From assembly GCA_937996725.1 (NCBI GenBank), contig CALKUR010000019.1:1-9439 (forward strand): a stretch of DNA of 9,439 bases. The letters are read 5' to 3'. This document shows, in pieces, positions 1 to 4,862 of this stretch; the stretch's first letter is position 1, and each line of letters begins with the position of its first letter. The position numbers were made by a program, and so were the translations under genes. This stretch comes from an uncultured Dechloromonas sp. GTDB lineage: Bacteria > Pseudomonadota > Gammaproteobacteria > Burkholderiales > Rhodocyclaceae. The notes under the pieces are model-generated. The model saw only the letters and a list, made by a program, of their open reading frames with translations, was not told the DNA's origin and ran no database searches.

Positions 1-29
1 GGCTATTCCAGAGTAGGATTGGGTAACGT

Positions 30-242
30 ATGAACGAGCGAATTAGATCATTAATGGTCGAGGCAATCATTGAATCAGATAGTGCCAATGACCCAGACGG
101 AGACATTCATAGGATGTATATTCCGAATGTATTTGCTGAGAAATTTGCTCAAGCACTAGCTCGTGAATATGGTAATATCGTCCTTCATTATGCTGATGTA
201 GACGAAGGTGTTGCTGTAGCAAATAAGCACTTTGGACTCTAG
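30..242 (+). CDS. Small phage hypothetical protein, 70 aa
   Basis: I do not recognise a family with a known function. The protein is acidic at first (SDSANDPDGD, residues 16-25) and then has an amphipathic stretch (FAEKFAQALAREYGNIV) followed by a C-terminal AVANKHFGL. No signal peptide, membrane segment or metal motif is seen. The ATG at 30 is chosen because AGGA/GGG bases lie 7-14 nt upstream; an ATG at 54 is the only close alternative and lacks a better ribosome site. It runs towards the endonuclease-like gene on the other strand and the two stops share the palindrome CTAG at 239-242. Codons are more often T- or A-ending than in the genes after 1833. The upstream operon context lies outside the window. 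Confidence 0.72.
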   Translation: MNERIRSLMVEAIIESDSANDPDGDIHRMYIPNVFAEKFAQALAREYGNIVLHYADVDEGVAVANKHFGL

Positions 243-763
243 TATCTTCTCAAATAGTCCTTAACTTCAGGACTTCTTCCCCAGCGCCACCCATCAGGCA
301 ATTCGCGCTTTCGTCCTTCTTTTCCAGTAGTAGGACAATGACACCATGTAAGGCCAGTAACAGTAGAATTGCCCATTCTAGCAATACTAACAAGAGCCTT
401 ACTTATAGCAGACTTCCTAGAACCAAGAGCATTGCTAGCCTTCCCACGCTTAGCATTAGCCATCTTAGTCTTGGTATCAGTAGAGACAATCTTGCCAGTA
501 TTGGCAGCGCGAGAGGCCTCTACTAGCTTAGCCTTCTCTTCAGGGGTGAAGTATTTCCATCCCCATCTCGCCCTAGTAGTACATTCCTTTACTACCTCAG
601 CGGCATTATATTGCTTCTTTAGCCGCTCAATTACAGGCTCATAATTGACGGAATCTTTGATTACAGCGACCTTTTCCCAACCACGTCCATGGTCAGTTGT
701 AAAAAGTTTATCGCCTTTATCATGCGCTATAAGCGTTCTATCCCGTAAGTATACGTTTATCAT
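239..763 (-). CDS. Homing-endonuclease-like protein with NUMOD3 motif, 174 aa
   Basis: Two parts point to the phage homing-endonuclease group. Residues about 86-112 (AANTGKIVSTDTKTKMANAKRG) fit the NUMOD3 DNA-binding motif that is repeated in GIY-YIG and HNH homing enzymes. The C-terminus, W140 with TGKEGRKRELPDGW and GRSPE, matches the common 'W..tGk..r...lP.GW..GR' tail of such phage enzymes. No GIY-YIG pair, HNH triad or other catalytic centre is visible in residues 1-70, so it may be a decayed or minimal DNA-binding remnant, or use a nuclease fold I cannot see. The ATG at 763 is preferred; a TTG at 829 would add 22 residues. A GGG lies 11 nt before the ATG, a weak ribosome site. No convincing promoter is seen just upstream. 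It is antisense to both flanking gene groups, as is usual for a mobile intruder. Confidence 0.75.
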   Translation of the reverse strand: MINVYLRDRTLIAHDKGDKLFTTDHGRGWEKVAVIKDSVNYEPVIERLKKQYNAAEVVKECTTRARWGWKYFTPEEKAKLVEASRAANTGKIVSTDTKTKMANAKRGKASNALGSRKSAISKALVSIARMGNSTVTGLTWCHCPTTGKEGRKRELPDGWRWGRSPEVKDYLRRY

Positions 764-856
764 TTTCCATATTTCCCAGTATCTTTTAATCCTAGTATAT
801 AGAATTTGGTATGTTTTAGTGGTTAACAAGCGTATATGCTTTTGCAGAATTATATA

Positions 857-953
857 CCCCGTCTTAAACTAGTATGCACAATATTACGCGGGGAAAATGG
901 TAACGAAGATATAGATGCACATTATACACCCCCGTCTTAAACTTATATGCACA
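857..953 (+). repeat. Two direct copies of a 24-bp CCCCGTCTTAAACT repeat
   Basis: Copies at 857-880 and 930-953 start 73 bp apart and share CCCCGTCTTAAACT, then 2 of the next 10 bases differ, ending in TATGCACA. A third relative lies at 8003-8030. The first copy is closed by CGGGG at 888-893, so a 5-bp stem is possible around it. The role is unknown: it does not match a promoter or operator that I know. Confidence 0.7.
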
Positions 954-1053
954 TAGTATAAGGAAACAGGGCAACAGGTAGGAAAGTAGCACAAGCAGCC
1001 GTATATAACCGTGTGCAGGTATAGGCAGCGGTGGCTTTAAGCACTCACACCAA

Positions 1054-1190
1054 TTGTGCTGCACAACACTAAGCAGTCACAGTATTTCGTACAGCAGAAC
1101 ACCGCACTAAGTCAACTGGGCAATTTGTGCTGCTGCCCAACTGCACACTTAACACTTTTGTTTCCAGTAATTGGGCAGCACATTCTGCCC
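1054..1190. repeat. Cluster of short inverted repeats
   Basis: Three compact inverted repeats lie close together: TTGTGC-T-GCACAA at 1054-1066, GGGCA/TGCCC at 1118-1122 and 1134-1138, and GGGCAG-CACATT-CTGCCC at 1173-1190, which is a perfect 6-bp stem with a 6-nt loop. GTGCTGC and GGGCA words recur among them. They may be hairpins in a transcript or protein-binding dyads; there is no T-run after any of them, so they are not ordinary terminators. Confidence 0.5.
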
Positions 1191-1452
1191 ACTAGCACAA
1201 ATTAGCCATAGCCCAAAAGTGCCATGGATTACAGCCAAAAGTGCTAATCAAAAAGTGTCACTAGCACTAAAGTGCCATGGCACAAAATAGCCACCCCATG
1301 GCGAAAAAGTGCTACGTTTTGGGAGGTAGCTCAAAAGTGCTACTCGGTGGCGAAAAAGTGTCACTCAGCCAACAGGTAGCTAGAATTAGCCACTTGGTGG
1401 GCGATTTTTCGCGCATAGCTAATCCTACCCACAAGAGGGCACAAAAGTGTCA
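1150..1452. repeat. Iteron-like cluster of AAAAGTG repeats
   Basis: The word (A/T)AAAGTG followed by CCA, CTA or TCA occurs in the plus orientation at 1215, 1237, 1251, 1268, 1305, 1333, 1354 and 1443, with one inverted copy at 1150-1159. Start-to-start spacing is irregular (14 to 89 bp). The copy at 1268 forms part of a perfect 12-bp palindrome, GTGCCATGGCAC at 1272-1283, and two copies are preceded by TGGCGA. Such clusters are typical of replication-initiator or repressor binding sites, but no known site matches, so the role is an inference. One more copy, AAAAGTGCCCATGG, lies at 8256-8269. Confidence 0.6.
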
Positions 1453-1516
1453 CTGAATCAGAGTTAGCACATAATAGCCATGCGTGTTTTCCTCATGTAA
1501 AGTTTTCGACATCGCG

Positions 1517-1545
1517 ATTATACCAGAACAAAGCTCACAGGTCAA
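1517..1545 (-). promoter_or_regulatory. Leftward sigma70-type promoter
   Basis: On the minus strand TTGACC (1545-1540) is followed by 17 bp and a perfect TATAAT (1522-1517). It points into the AAAAGTG repeat region and, further on, the endonuclease-like gene at 763. Only tiny frames lie just downstream, so the product could be a non-coding RNA or a long leader. Confidence 0.6.
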
Positions 1546-1582
1546 CAGCTCACAAATAAGCTTACGGTTTGGTTGGGCATTG

Positions 1583-1610
1583 TTGACATTTGTTTGGAAT
1601 GGTGTACAAT
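1583..1610 (+). promoter_or_regulatory. Rightward sigma70-type promoter
   Basis: Consensus TTGACA is followed by a 16-bp spacer and TACAAT. Transcription would start near 1617 and run about 215 nt before the first start codon at 1833, through a region with alternative hairpins (GCGGA/TCCGC at 1636-1657 or GGAGA/TCTCC at 1638-1662). Confidence 0.6.
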
Positions 1611-1701
1611 CGGTAGTGGGCAAAGCCTGAAGTTTGCGGAGAATTGCTGTTGTCCGCTCTCCACGTCCATCCCCAGTCTGCCTGTTCGAACGCATGCCCC
1701 T

Positions 1702-1729
1702 ATTATACATGAATTTTGTGACTTGGCAA
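1702..1729 (-). promoter_or_regulatory. Second leftward sigma70-type promoter
   Basis: On the minus strand TTGCCA (1729-1724) is followed by a 16-bp spacer and TATAAT (1707-1702). It faces the rightward promoter at 1583-1610, so the two transcripts would overlap and could interfere. No good ribosome site follows it. Confidence 0.5.
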
Positions 1730-1776
1730 CTGATTTTGGAATGTCCTTCAAATCTGTCCTGTATTTGTTGCCCATG

Positions 1777-1804
1777 TTGCCTGAATGTGAATTTGTGCTA
1801 TACT
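1777..1804 (+). promoter_or_regulatory. Promoter of the first module gene, 16-bp spacer class
   Basis: TTGCCT, 16 bp, then TATACT preceded by TTGTGC. The sequence after the -10 (GGGCGCATC) keeps the CATC seen in the other module promoters, giving a start at about A1811 and a leader of about 20 nt to the ATG at 1833. An ATGTCCTTCA word, also found in other cassettes, lies at 1741-1750. Confidence 0.7.
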
Positions 1805-1832
1805 GGGCGCATCACTTAACAGGAGAGCTATT

Positions 1833-2189
1833 ATGGCAAAGATTTCACGAGAGCGTGCAGACGAGATTTTAGAGCAGTTAGATCAAATCAATGCAGACTT
1901 GCAAGCGGCAGACATGCTAGTGCATGCGAATACTGTAATGGGGCTGATTGACGATCTTGAAGATGATTTTACTGTTGCGGCCGCTGCGGAGAATCCATTC
2001 TTTCCACAATACACAAGCGTGAAGGAGTTTGTCGCTGCAGTGAATGAGCTGGGAGACATTTCCGATGCCTATTCTGTGTTCGAAAATTACTGCACGGAAG
2101 AATTGAAGCATCGAATCTATTTGCTCGGCGACATTTCGCCAGAGCCATTCCGTGCATCGATGTGGGCACTTGGATACAGCAATTATTGA
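1833..2189 (+). CDS. Acidic helical phage hypothetical protein, 118 aa
   Basis: First gene of the rightward module. The protein is acidic; residues 5-45 (RERADEILEQLDQINADLQAADML) look like an amphipathic or coiled-coil helix, followed by a second helical part (SVKEFVAAVNELGDISDAYSVFENY) and a C-terminus with EPFRASMWALGYSNY. No membrane segment or enzyme motif is visible, and I recognise no family. The start is secure: AGGAGAG lies 7 nt before the ATG, and the promoter at 1777-1804 gives a short leader. A conserved stem-loop/promoter cassette follows its stop, so it is a single-gene unit. Being first behind strong promoters fits an early host-takeover role, which is an inference only. Confidence 0.85.
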   Translation: MAKISRERADEILEQLDQINADLQAADMLVHANTVMGLIDDLEDDFTVAAAAENPFFPQYTSVKEFVAAVNELGDISDAYSVFENYCTEELKHRIYLLGDISPEPFRASMWALGYSNY

Positions 2190-2194
2190 GAAAA

Positions 2195-2276
2195 GTCAAC
2201 AGCGCAAATAATGAGCTTACAAAACAGGCTGATATTATTTGCGCATGTTGCACAAATTTGAAATCTCACAGATAAT
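2195..2276 (+). promoter_or_regulatory. Stem-loop and overlapping promoter cassette
   Basis: An 11-bp perfect inverted repeat, GCGCAAATAAT (2202-2212) and ATTATTTGCGC (2234-2244), is extended by CAACA/TGTTG (2197-2201 with 2246-2250, one bulged A). The right arm runs into the -35 TTGCAC (2248-2253), then 17 bp and GATAAT (2271-2276), followed by TGACTCATC and AAAGGAG. The stem has a 21-nt loop and no T-run, so it is a poor intrinsic terminator. Confidence 0.75.
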
Positions 2277-2305
2277 TGACTCATCAATCAACAAAGGAGT
2301 TTAAC

Positions 2306-2647
2306 ATGATTGAAATCGCACCATCGCTTGCAACCGTTCACTCGGGAAATTTGCAAAAAGTTTTGTACGACAAACATCTAATCGCCGCGCTCGCCCGGCA
2401 ATTGGTCGCGTCTTCTGCGGAGGGACATATCGAAATGATTTCCGATTTCCCCGGCGAATACAACACGTTCGCGGACGTCGATAAAGTGATGCAATATTCA
2501 AAAGACGCCGCTGCGGATATGTTTTCGGATTTTGTAACGGAATTCCGAGACGCCGTACACGCTGAAATCAAAAAAGTCAACATCGAAGTCCGTAAAGTGA
2601 ATTTCACAAAAGAATTCGTCGATGATGTGTACGCTGTAATTACATAA
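2306..2647 (+). CDS. Phage hypothetical protein, 113 aa
   Basis: I do not recognise this protein. It has a leading stretch MIEIAPSLATVHSGNLQKVL, a helical middle (HLIAALARQLVASSAE), a central FPGEYNTFADVDKVMQYSKDA and a lysine-rich end (EIKKVNIEVRKVNFTKEFVDDVY), all consistent with a soluble mixed fold; no membrane or metal motif is seen. The ATG at 2306 follows AAAGGAGT with 6 nt spacing. An upstream in-frame TTG at 2276 lies inside the promoter and is not used. The gene has its own promoter (2248-2276). It uses more CG-containing codons (GCG, GCC, CGC, GTC) than its neighbours, which may point to a separate origin, but this is only a visual impression. Confidence 0.82.
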   Translation: MIEIAPSLATVHSGNLQKVLYDKHLIAALARQLVASSAEGHIEMISDFPGEYNTFADVDKVMQYSKDAAADMFSDFVTEFRDAVHAEIKKVNIEVRKVNFTKEFVDDVYAVIT

Positions 2648-2648
2648 A

Positions 2649-2698
2649 AGTCAACGGTTACTGAATGTCCTTCAAAATCAGAGGGACATTCGTTGACT
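2649..2698 (+). ncRNA. Two-step stem-loop at the end of the 2306-2647 gene
   Basis: AGTCAAC (2649-2655) pairs perfectly with GTTGACT (2692-2698), and GAATGTCC (2663-2670) with GGACATTC (2684-2691); the 7 bases GGTTACT are bulged on the left and the loop has 13 nt. The element at 4609-4659 keeps the outer arms and the bulge but has a different, still paired, inner stem. It starts just after the TAA of the upstream gene and ends in the -35 of the next promoter. As RNA it may protect or end the upstream transcript; there is no T-run. Confidence 0.7.
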
Positions 2699-2720
2699 GA
2701 GATTTTAAATGTGTTACAAT
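2693..2720 (+). promoter_or_regulatory. Promoter of the four-gene operon, 16-bp spacer class
   Basis: TTGACT, 16 bp, then TACAAT preceded by TGTGT. The following GGGCACATC carries the shared CATC, with a likely start at A2727. The -35 is the right arm of the stem-loop 2649-2698. AAGGAG follows about 10 nt after the CATC. Confidence 0.75.
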
Positions 2721-2747
2721 GGGCACATCACAACAAGGAGTATCGAA

Positions 2748-2834
2748 ATGGATGCAGAATTGGAAGAATTGATCGCTCTGTGCGAAGAACACGAATTGTA
2801 CGAAAATCAGGAAAGTGAGTGGGATTATGCGTAA
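2748..2834 (+). CDS. Acidic mini-protein, 28 aa
   Basis: A 28-residue frame begins at the ATG that follows AAGGAG by 9 nt behind the promoter 2693-2720. It is strongly acidic (MDAELEELIALCEEHELYENQ) and is predicted to be a single amphipathic helix with one cysteine. It is the first member of a four-gene unit: the next gene starts inside it and overlaps by 8 nt. It could be a functional small protein or a leader whose translation opens the next start. No family is recognised. Confidence 0.65.
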   Translation: MDAELEELIALCEEHELYENQESEWDYA

Positions 2835-3006
2835 TCAAGCAAGACGTGCATCTACACAGCTAATCGACATGGCCGAGATGGGAGTCGTTAGCTGGGAGAA
2901 ACTGGCAAGAGATCTGCTCGAATGGATGATGGAATCCGATGTTGAGCGATTTGCGGAAATCAACGATTATTTCATTTCAACTGAAGAGGAGAGCGAAGAT
3001 GCTTAA
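2827..3006 (+). CDS. Acidic phage hypothetical protein, 59 aa
   Basis: The protein starts basic (MRNQARRASTQ) and becomes acidic, with WEKLARDLLEWMMESDVERFAEINDYF in the middle and a Glu-rich tail (STEEESEDA). It looks like two helices; no function is recognised. The ATG at 2827 is preferred to a GTG at 2815: it lies a few bases after GAGTGGG and overlaps the previous stop by 8 nt, the same overlap as with the next gene, which implies translational coupling. It belongs to the operon from the promoter at 2693-2720. Confidence 0.75.
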   Translation: MRNQARRASTQLIDMAEMGVVSWEKLARDLLEWMMESDVERFAEINDYFISTEEESEDA

Positions 3007-3202
3007 AATCGGAGAACGTGTACAAGTGGAGAATCTGGAAGGCGTGCACACAATCGTCGGCCACGGATTCTATGAGCAAGAGCATTTTGCAACGATTTCC
3101 CCTGCGTACATTGTGCGAATGGATCAAGGGCAGTGGACTGCTGATGGAAATGCATTCATCAACATCATCGTTGTCCACCCTGATAATGTGACGGAGGTTT
3201 GA
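2999..3202 (+). CDS. Small beta-barrel-like protein, 67 aa
   Basis: The protein opens with MLKIGERVQVENLEG, a turn-rich start typical of SH3/KOW-like small beta barrels, then VGHGF, a YIVRMDQG strand, and ends IIVVHPDNVTEV. The same order (G-[DE]-[RK]-V, HGF, Y-V-M, HP.NV) appears in the gene at 8984-9226, so the two may be distant relatives. Function is unknown; a barrel of this type could bind nucleic acid or protein. The ATG at 2999 follows GAGGAG by 7 nt and overlaps the previous gene by 8 nt; the longer frame from 2939 has no ribosome site. Third gene of the four-gene operon. Confidence 0.82.
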   Translation: MLKIGERVQVENLEGVHTIVGHGFYEQEHFATISPAYIVRMDQGQWTADGNAFINIIVVHPDNVTEV

Positions 3203-3203
3203 G

Positions 3204-3341
3204 ATGTTTGACAATCCGTACAAACACCCACATGGAACGATTTGCGTTGTGCGAGAAGTTCATGGAAAGCCAATCGCTCTCAGAGTGCTTCCTCAAGAGT
3301 ATGGAACGAACTGGCCTGGTTGTTTCACCCTGCTTTTCTAA
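3204..3341 (+). CDS. Phage hypothetical protein, 45 aa
   Basis: A short frame starts one base after the previous stop and is preceded by GGAGG at 6 nt spacing. The protein (MFDNPYKHPHGTICVVREV, then GKPIALRVLPQEYGTNWPG and CFTLLF) is mostly beta-like and has two cysteines; the pattern G-T-x-C-V-V-R-E-V...I-A-L-R-V looks like a two-strand sheet. No family is recognised. It is the last gene of the operon 2748-3341, and GTCAAC, the left arm of the next cassette, follows 5 nt after its stop. Confidence 0.72.
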   Translation: MFDNPYKHPHGTICVVREVHGKPIALRVLPQEYGTNWPGCFTLLF

Positions 3342-3346
3342 GAAAA

Positions 3347-3427
3347 GTCAACAGCTGAAATAATGAGCTTACAGAGCAGTTGGGTATTCAAAAAGTTGTT
3401 GCCCAACTCTCAAATTGCACAGATAAT
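3347..3427 (+). promoter_or_regulatory. Stem-loop and overlapping promoter cassette
   Basis: It starts with GTCAAC (3347-3352) and carries AATGAGCTTACA. AGTTGGG (3378-3384) pairs with CCCAACT (3402-3408) over a 17-nt loop. The -35 TTGCCC (3399-3404) overlaps the right arm; 17 bp later comes GATAAT (3422-3427), then TGAGTCATC and AACAAAGGAGT. Confidence 0.75.
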
Positions 3428-3455
3428 TGAGTCATCACAAACAAAGGAGTATATG

Positions 3456-3677
3456 ATGACAGTAGCAGAATTGATTGAGCAGTTGAAGGAGATGAACCAA
3501 GATGCCGAAGTGCACTTTGCACATGGCAGCGGAGACTACTGGCGTACAGTCGTGGCTCCCAAAGTCGACATGGTTTCTGAAGGATATGTCAAGTACAGCG
3601 AATACCACCGGATGGATAAGATCGACGATGGCGACGAAATCGATGAGTCTGCACGGGAAGTCGTGATCTTGGAATAA
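3456..3677 (+). CDS. Conserved phage hypothetical protein, 73 aa
   Basis: The protein starts MTVAELIEQLKEMNQDAEV, the opening of a widespread group of small phage proteins ('T..ELI..L..m..da.V.....') that goes on with a beta strand, a GDYW segment and a C-terminal ESAREVVILE strand. No function is known to me. Two ATGs lie side by side at 3453 and 3456; the second is chosen because it gives the same 6-nt spacing from GGAG as the gene at 2306. It is a single-gene unit behind the promoter at 3399-3427. Confidence 0.85.
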   Translation: MTVAELIEQLKEMNQDAEVHFAHGSGDYWRTVVAPKVDMVSEGYVKYSEYHRMDKIDDGDEIDESAREVVILE

Positions 3678-3688
3678 CAGTCTCTTTT

Positions 3689-3730
3689 AGTTGGGTATTC
3701 GTTGACCGATTGCCCAACTGAGATGAGAAT
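3689..3730 (+). promoter_or_regulatory. Stem-loop and overlapping promoter cassette
   Basis: AGTTGGG (3689-3695) pairs with CCCAACT (3713-3719). The -35 TTGACC (3702-3707) lies in the loop rather than in the arm; 17 bp later the -10 is GAGAAT (3725-3730), weaker than in the sister cassettes, followed by TGAGACATCC and AACAAAGGAG. The GTCAAC left arm is missing here. Confidence 0.65.
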
Positions 3731-3757
3731 TGAGACATCCAAACAAAGGAGTGAAAC

Positions 3758-4075
3758 ATGATCAACATGGACGAATTTGAAGAGCTGCTAAACGAGAATA
3801 AGGCAATCGCTGTTCTCGGCCGGAAGTTTGGGCAAGGGACTATCTTGCGCAAGTGCGACCCAATCGCCTTTCACGTCGAATATCATACCTACTGTGCTGC
3901 AGTAGAAGATGCGATTGAAGAGGAATTGGAGGCTGATCGTTTTGATGAGGCATTGAAGCTGCTCAACGGCTATGTCGCTGACGGCGTCGAATTTCCAGAT
4001 GCATTTTTCAAAGTGACATCTCGTTTTCCTACCATAGAACAGGAGGAATTGCAACTGGCATATGACTCACAATAA
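3758..4075 (+). CDS. Acidic phage hypothetical protein, 105 aa
   Basis: The protein is acidic and mainly helical: MDEFEELLNENKAIAVL at the start, then a turn-rich GRKFGQGTILRKCDPIAFHVEYHTYC, a helix DAIEEELEADRFDEALKLLNGYV and an end rich in Glu and Gln. No enzyme motif or membrane segment is visible and no family is recognised. The ATG at 3758 follows AAAGGAGT with 6 nt spacing; a second ATG four codons on (3767) is less likely. Single-gene unit with its own promoter (3702-3730); the next promoter begins 15 bp after its stop. Confidence 0.83.
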   Translation: MINMDEFEELLNENKAIAVLGRKFGQGTILRKCDPIAFHVEYHTYCAAVEDAIEEELEADRFDEALKLLNGYVADGVEFPDAFFKVTSRFPTIEQEELQLAYDSQ

Positions 4076-4089
4076 TTTGACCAAACCTG

Positions 4090-4118
4090 TTGCCCAATAG
4101 GGCAATCTCACAGACAAT
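4090..4118 (+). promoter_or_regulatory. Promoter with the -35 in a compact hairpin
   Basis: TTGCCC (4090-4095) is both the -35 and the left arm of a perfect 6-bp hairpin with GGGCAA (4100-4105) and an AATA loop. After 17 bp comes GACAAT (4113-4118). The downstream leader diverges from the other cassettes: it has no CATC and is about 40 nt long before AAGGAG. Confidence 0.6.
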
Positions 4119-4164
4119 TGAATTTCACAAGTTTTTAATAGTGTTCAACCTCAAGGAGAAAACC

Positions 4165-4584
4165 ATGAACGCAACTACCAAAGCCACCATCGCCCAAGCA
4201 ACTGTGAAGGCCGCTGCAGCACCGAAAGCCGTCAAAGCGAAAGCTGAGAAGGTCGCTCAAGTGATCGTCGCAAAAGCCGCAGAAACAGCAAAAGCGAAAG
4301 TCGCTGCTAAAGCAAAAGCCCCTGCGAAAGCAGAAGTGAAAGCCCCAGCGAAGCCTGCCGTGAAAGCTAAAGCTGAGAAGCCTGCAGTGAAAGTCGAGAA
4401 GGCTGTCAAAGCCAAGCCCGCTGCGAAAGTCGATACCAAAAAAGTCACGAAAAAAGCACAAGCTCTGGAAATCATGTTGAAGAATCCAGAAGCTGGCCGT
4501 CAAAAGATCCTCGCGATGTTCGAGTCTAAGCTCGGGTTTTCGAAGGCACAAGCAAATACCTACTACTATTTGGTGAAAGCCTGA
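4165..4584 (+). CDS. Histone H1-like Lys/Ala-rich protein with TYYY domain, 139 aa
   Basis: Residues 1-95 are a low-complexity Ala/Lys/Pro/Val chain with AKA, KAP and AVKAK repeats, like the tails of eukaryotic histone H1 and of bacterial H1-like proteins; such tails bind DNA or RNA by charge. Residues 96-139 form a compact domain (KAQALEIMLKNP...ILAMFESKLGFSKAQANTYYYLVKA) that is shared with the end of the gene at 7509-7916. Together they suggest a DNA-compacting or regulatory nucleic-acid-binding protein; this is an inference. The ATG at 4165 follows AAGGAG by 6 nt; the longer frame from 4090 begins in the promoter and is rejected. A convergent frame on the other strand is only a shadow of the repetitive codons. 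Confidence 0.85.
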   Translation: MNATTKATIAQATVKAAAAPKAVKAKAEKVAQVIVAKAAETAKAKVAAKAKAPAKAEVKAPAKPAVKAKAEKPAVKVEKAVKAKPAAKVDTKKVTKKAQALEIMLKNPEAGRQKILAMFESKLGFSKAQANTYYYLVKA

Positions 4585-4608
4585 TAGTAGGCAGATCGTT
4601 GAGCTAAG

Positions 4609-4659
4609 GTCAACGGTTACTAGAGAGTCCTTCTACTCTGTAAGGGCTCTCTGTTGACT
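4609..4659 (+). ncRNA. Two-step stem-loop, sister of 2649-2698
   Basis: GTCAAC (4609-4614) pairs with GTTGAC (4653-4658); after the same GGTTACT bulge, AGAGAGTCCTT (4622-4632) pairs with AAGGGCTCTCT (4642-4652), with one G-U pair and a 9-nt loop. The inner stem differs in sequence from the copy at 2663-2691 but is still paired, which argues that the structure is selected. The last bases are the -35 of the next promoter. Confidence 0.7.
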
Positions 4660-4681
4660 GAGACTGAATCTGTGCTATAAT
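4654..4681 (+). promoter_or_regulatory. Promoter, 16-bp spacer class
   Basis: TTGACT, 16 bp, then a perfect TATAAT preceded by TGTGC. CAGCACATC follows, with the shared CATC, so the start is likely A4688, and the leader runs into AGGAG before the ATG at 4710. Confidence 0.78.
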
Positions 4682-4709
4682 CAGCACATCAACAACTAGG
4701 AGAAAACGC

Positions 4710-4862
4710 ATGTACAATCCACTCGACCTCTTCACCGCACGTCAACTGATGCCCCAGCAAGTCAATGCTGCAATGGCCGCTGCAGAGCTTCGCTTGCGTA
4801 ATCAGACCACTCAGTCTGTGATGCACGAAGCAAAATTGCCTGATCTCCCCAGCGAAGAATAA
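4710..4862 (+). CDS. Small phage hypothetical protein, 50 aa
   Basis: The protein has MYNPLDLFTARQLM at the start, a central helix rich in Ala, Gln and Arg (QQVNAAMAAAELRLRNQ) and an acidic end (LPDLPSEE). It looks like a small helical protein; no family is recognised. AGGAG lies 7 nt before the ATG and a strong promoter (4654-4681) precedes it, so expression is well supported despite the short length. The last 52 nt overlap the 3' end of the antisense GIY-YIG endonuclease. Confidence 0.75.
   Translation: MYNPLDLFTARQLMPQQVNAAMAAAELRLRNQTTQSVMHEAKLPDLPSEE

Larger units (their letters stand above)
764..1832. other. Non-coding control region, about 1.07 kb
   Basis: No reading frame here has a ribosome site plus a plausible protein. 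Instead the stretch holds short repeats and promoters: two CCCCGTC repeats (857-953), inverted repeats (1054-1190), AAAAGTG repeats (1150-1452), and sigma70-type promoters on the minus strand (1517-1545, 1702-1729) and plus strand (1583-1610, 1777-1804). It separates the leftward endonuclease-like gene from the rightward small-gene module. A divergent control region or a replication origin is an inference; no DnaA box of the TTATCCACA type is seen. Confidence 0.6.

Noticed and set aside
864..1064. Leftward frame with a hydrophobic stretch that could be a membrane protein
   Set aside because: It needs a GTG start without ribosome site and overlaps the CCCCGTC repeats.
1150..1452. Repeat cluster as a CRISPR array
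   Set aside because: Repeats are about 10 bp with irregular spacing and no cas genes; spacer lengths do not fit.
1450..1512. Tiny leftward frame of 20 codons and a 5-codon frame with AGGA upstream (1481-1464)
   Set aside because: The first starts at or before the likely transcription start of the leftward promoter; the second is too short to support.
1683..1690. GTTCGAAC, like a tRNA T-loop
   Set aside because: Flanking bases do not form a T stem, acceptor or anticodon arm; the word is simply palindromic.
1542..1872. Overlapping frames on both strands between 1542 and 1872
   Set aside because: They cross the promoters at 1583, 1702 and 1777 and have no convincing ribosome sites.
4135..4551. 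Long antisense frame of 138 codons opposite the H1-like gene
   Set aside because: It mirrors the biased Ala/Lys codons, has no ribosome site or promoter, and the sense gene is well supported.
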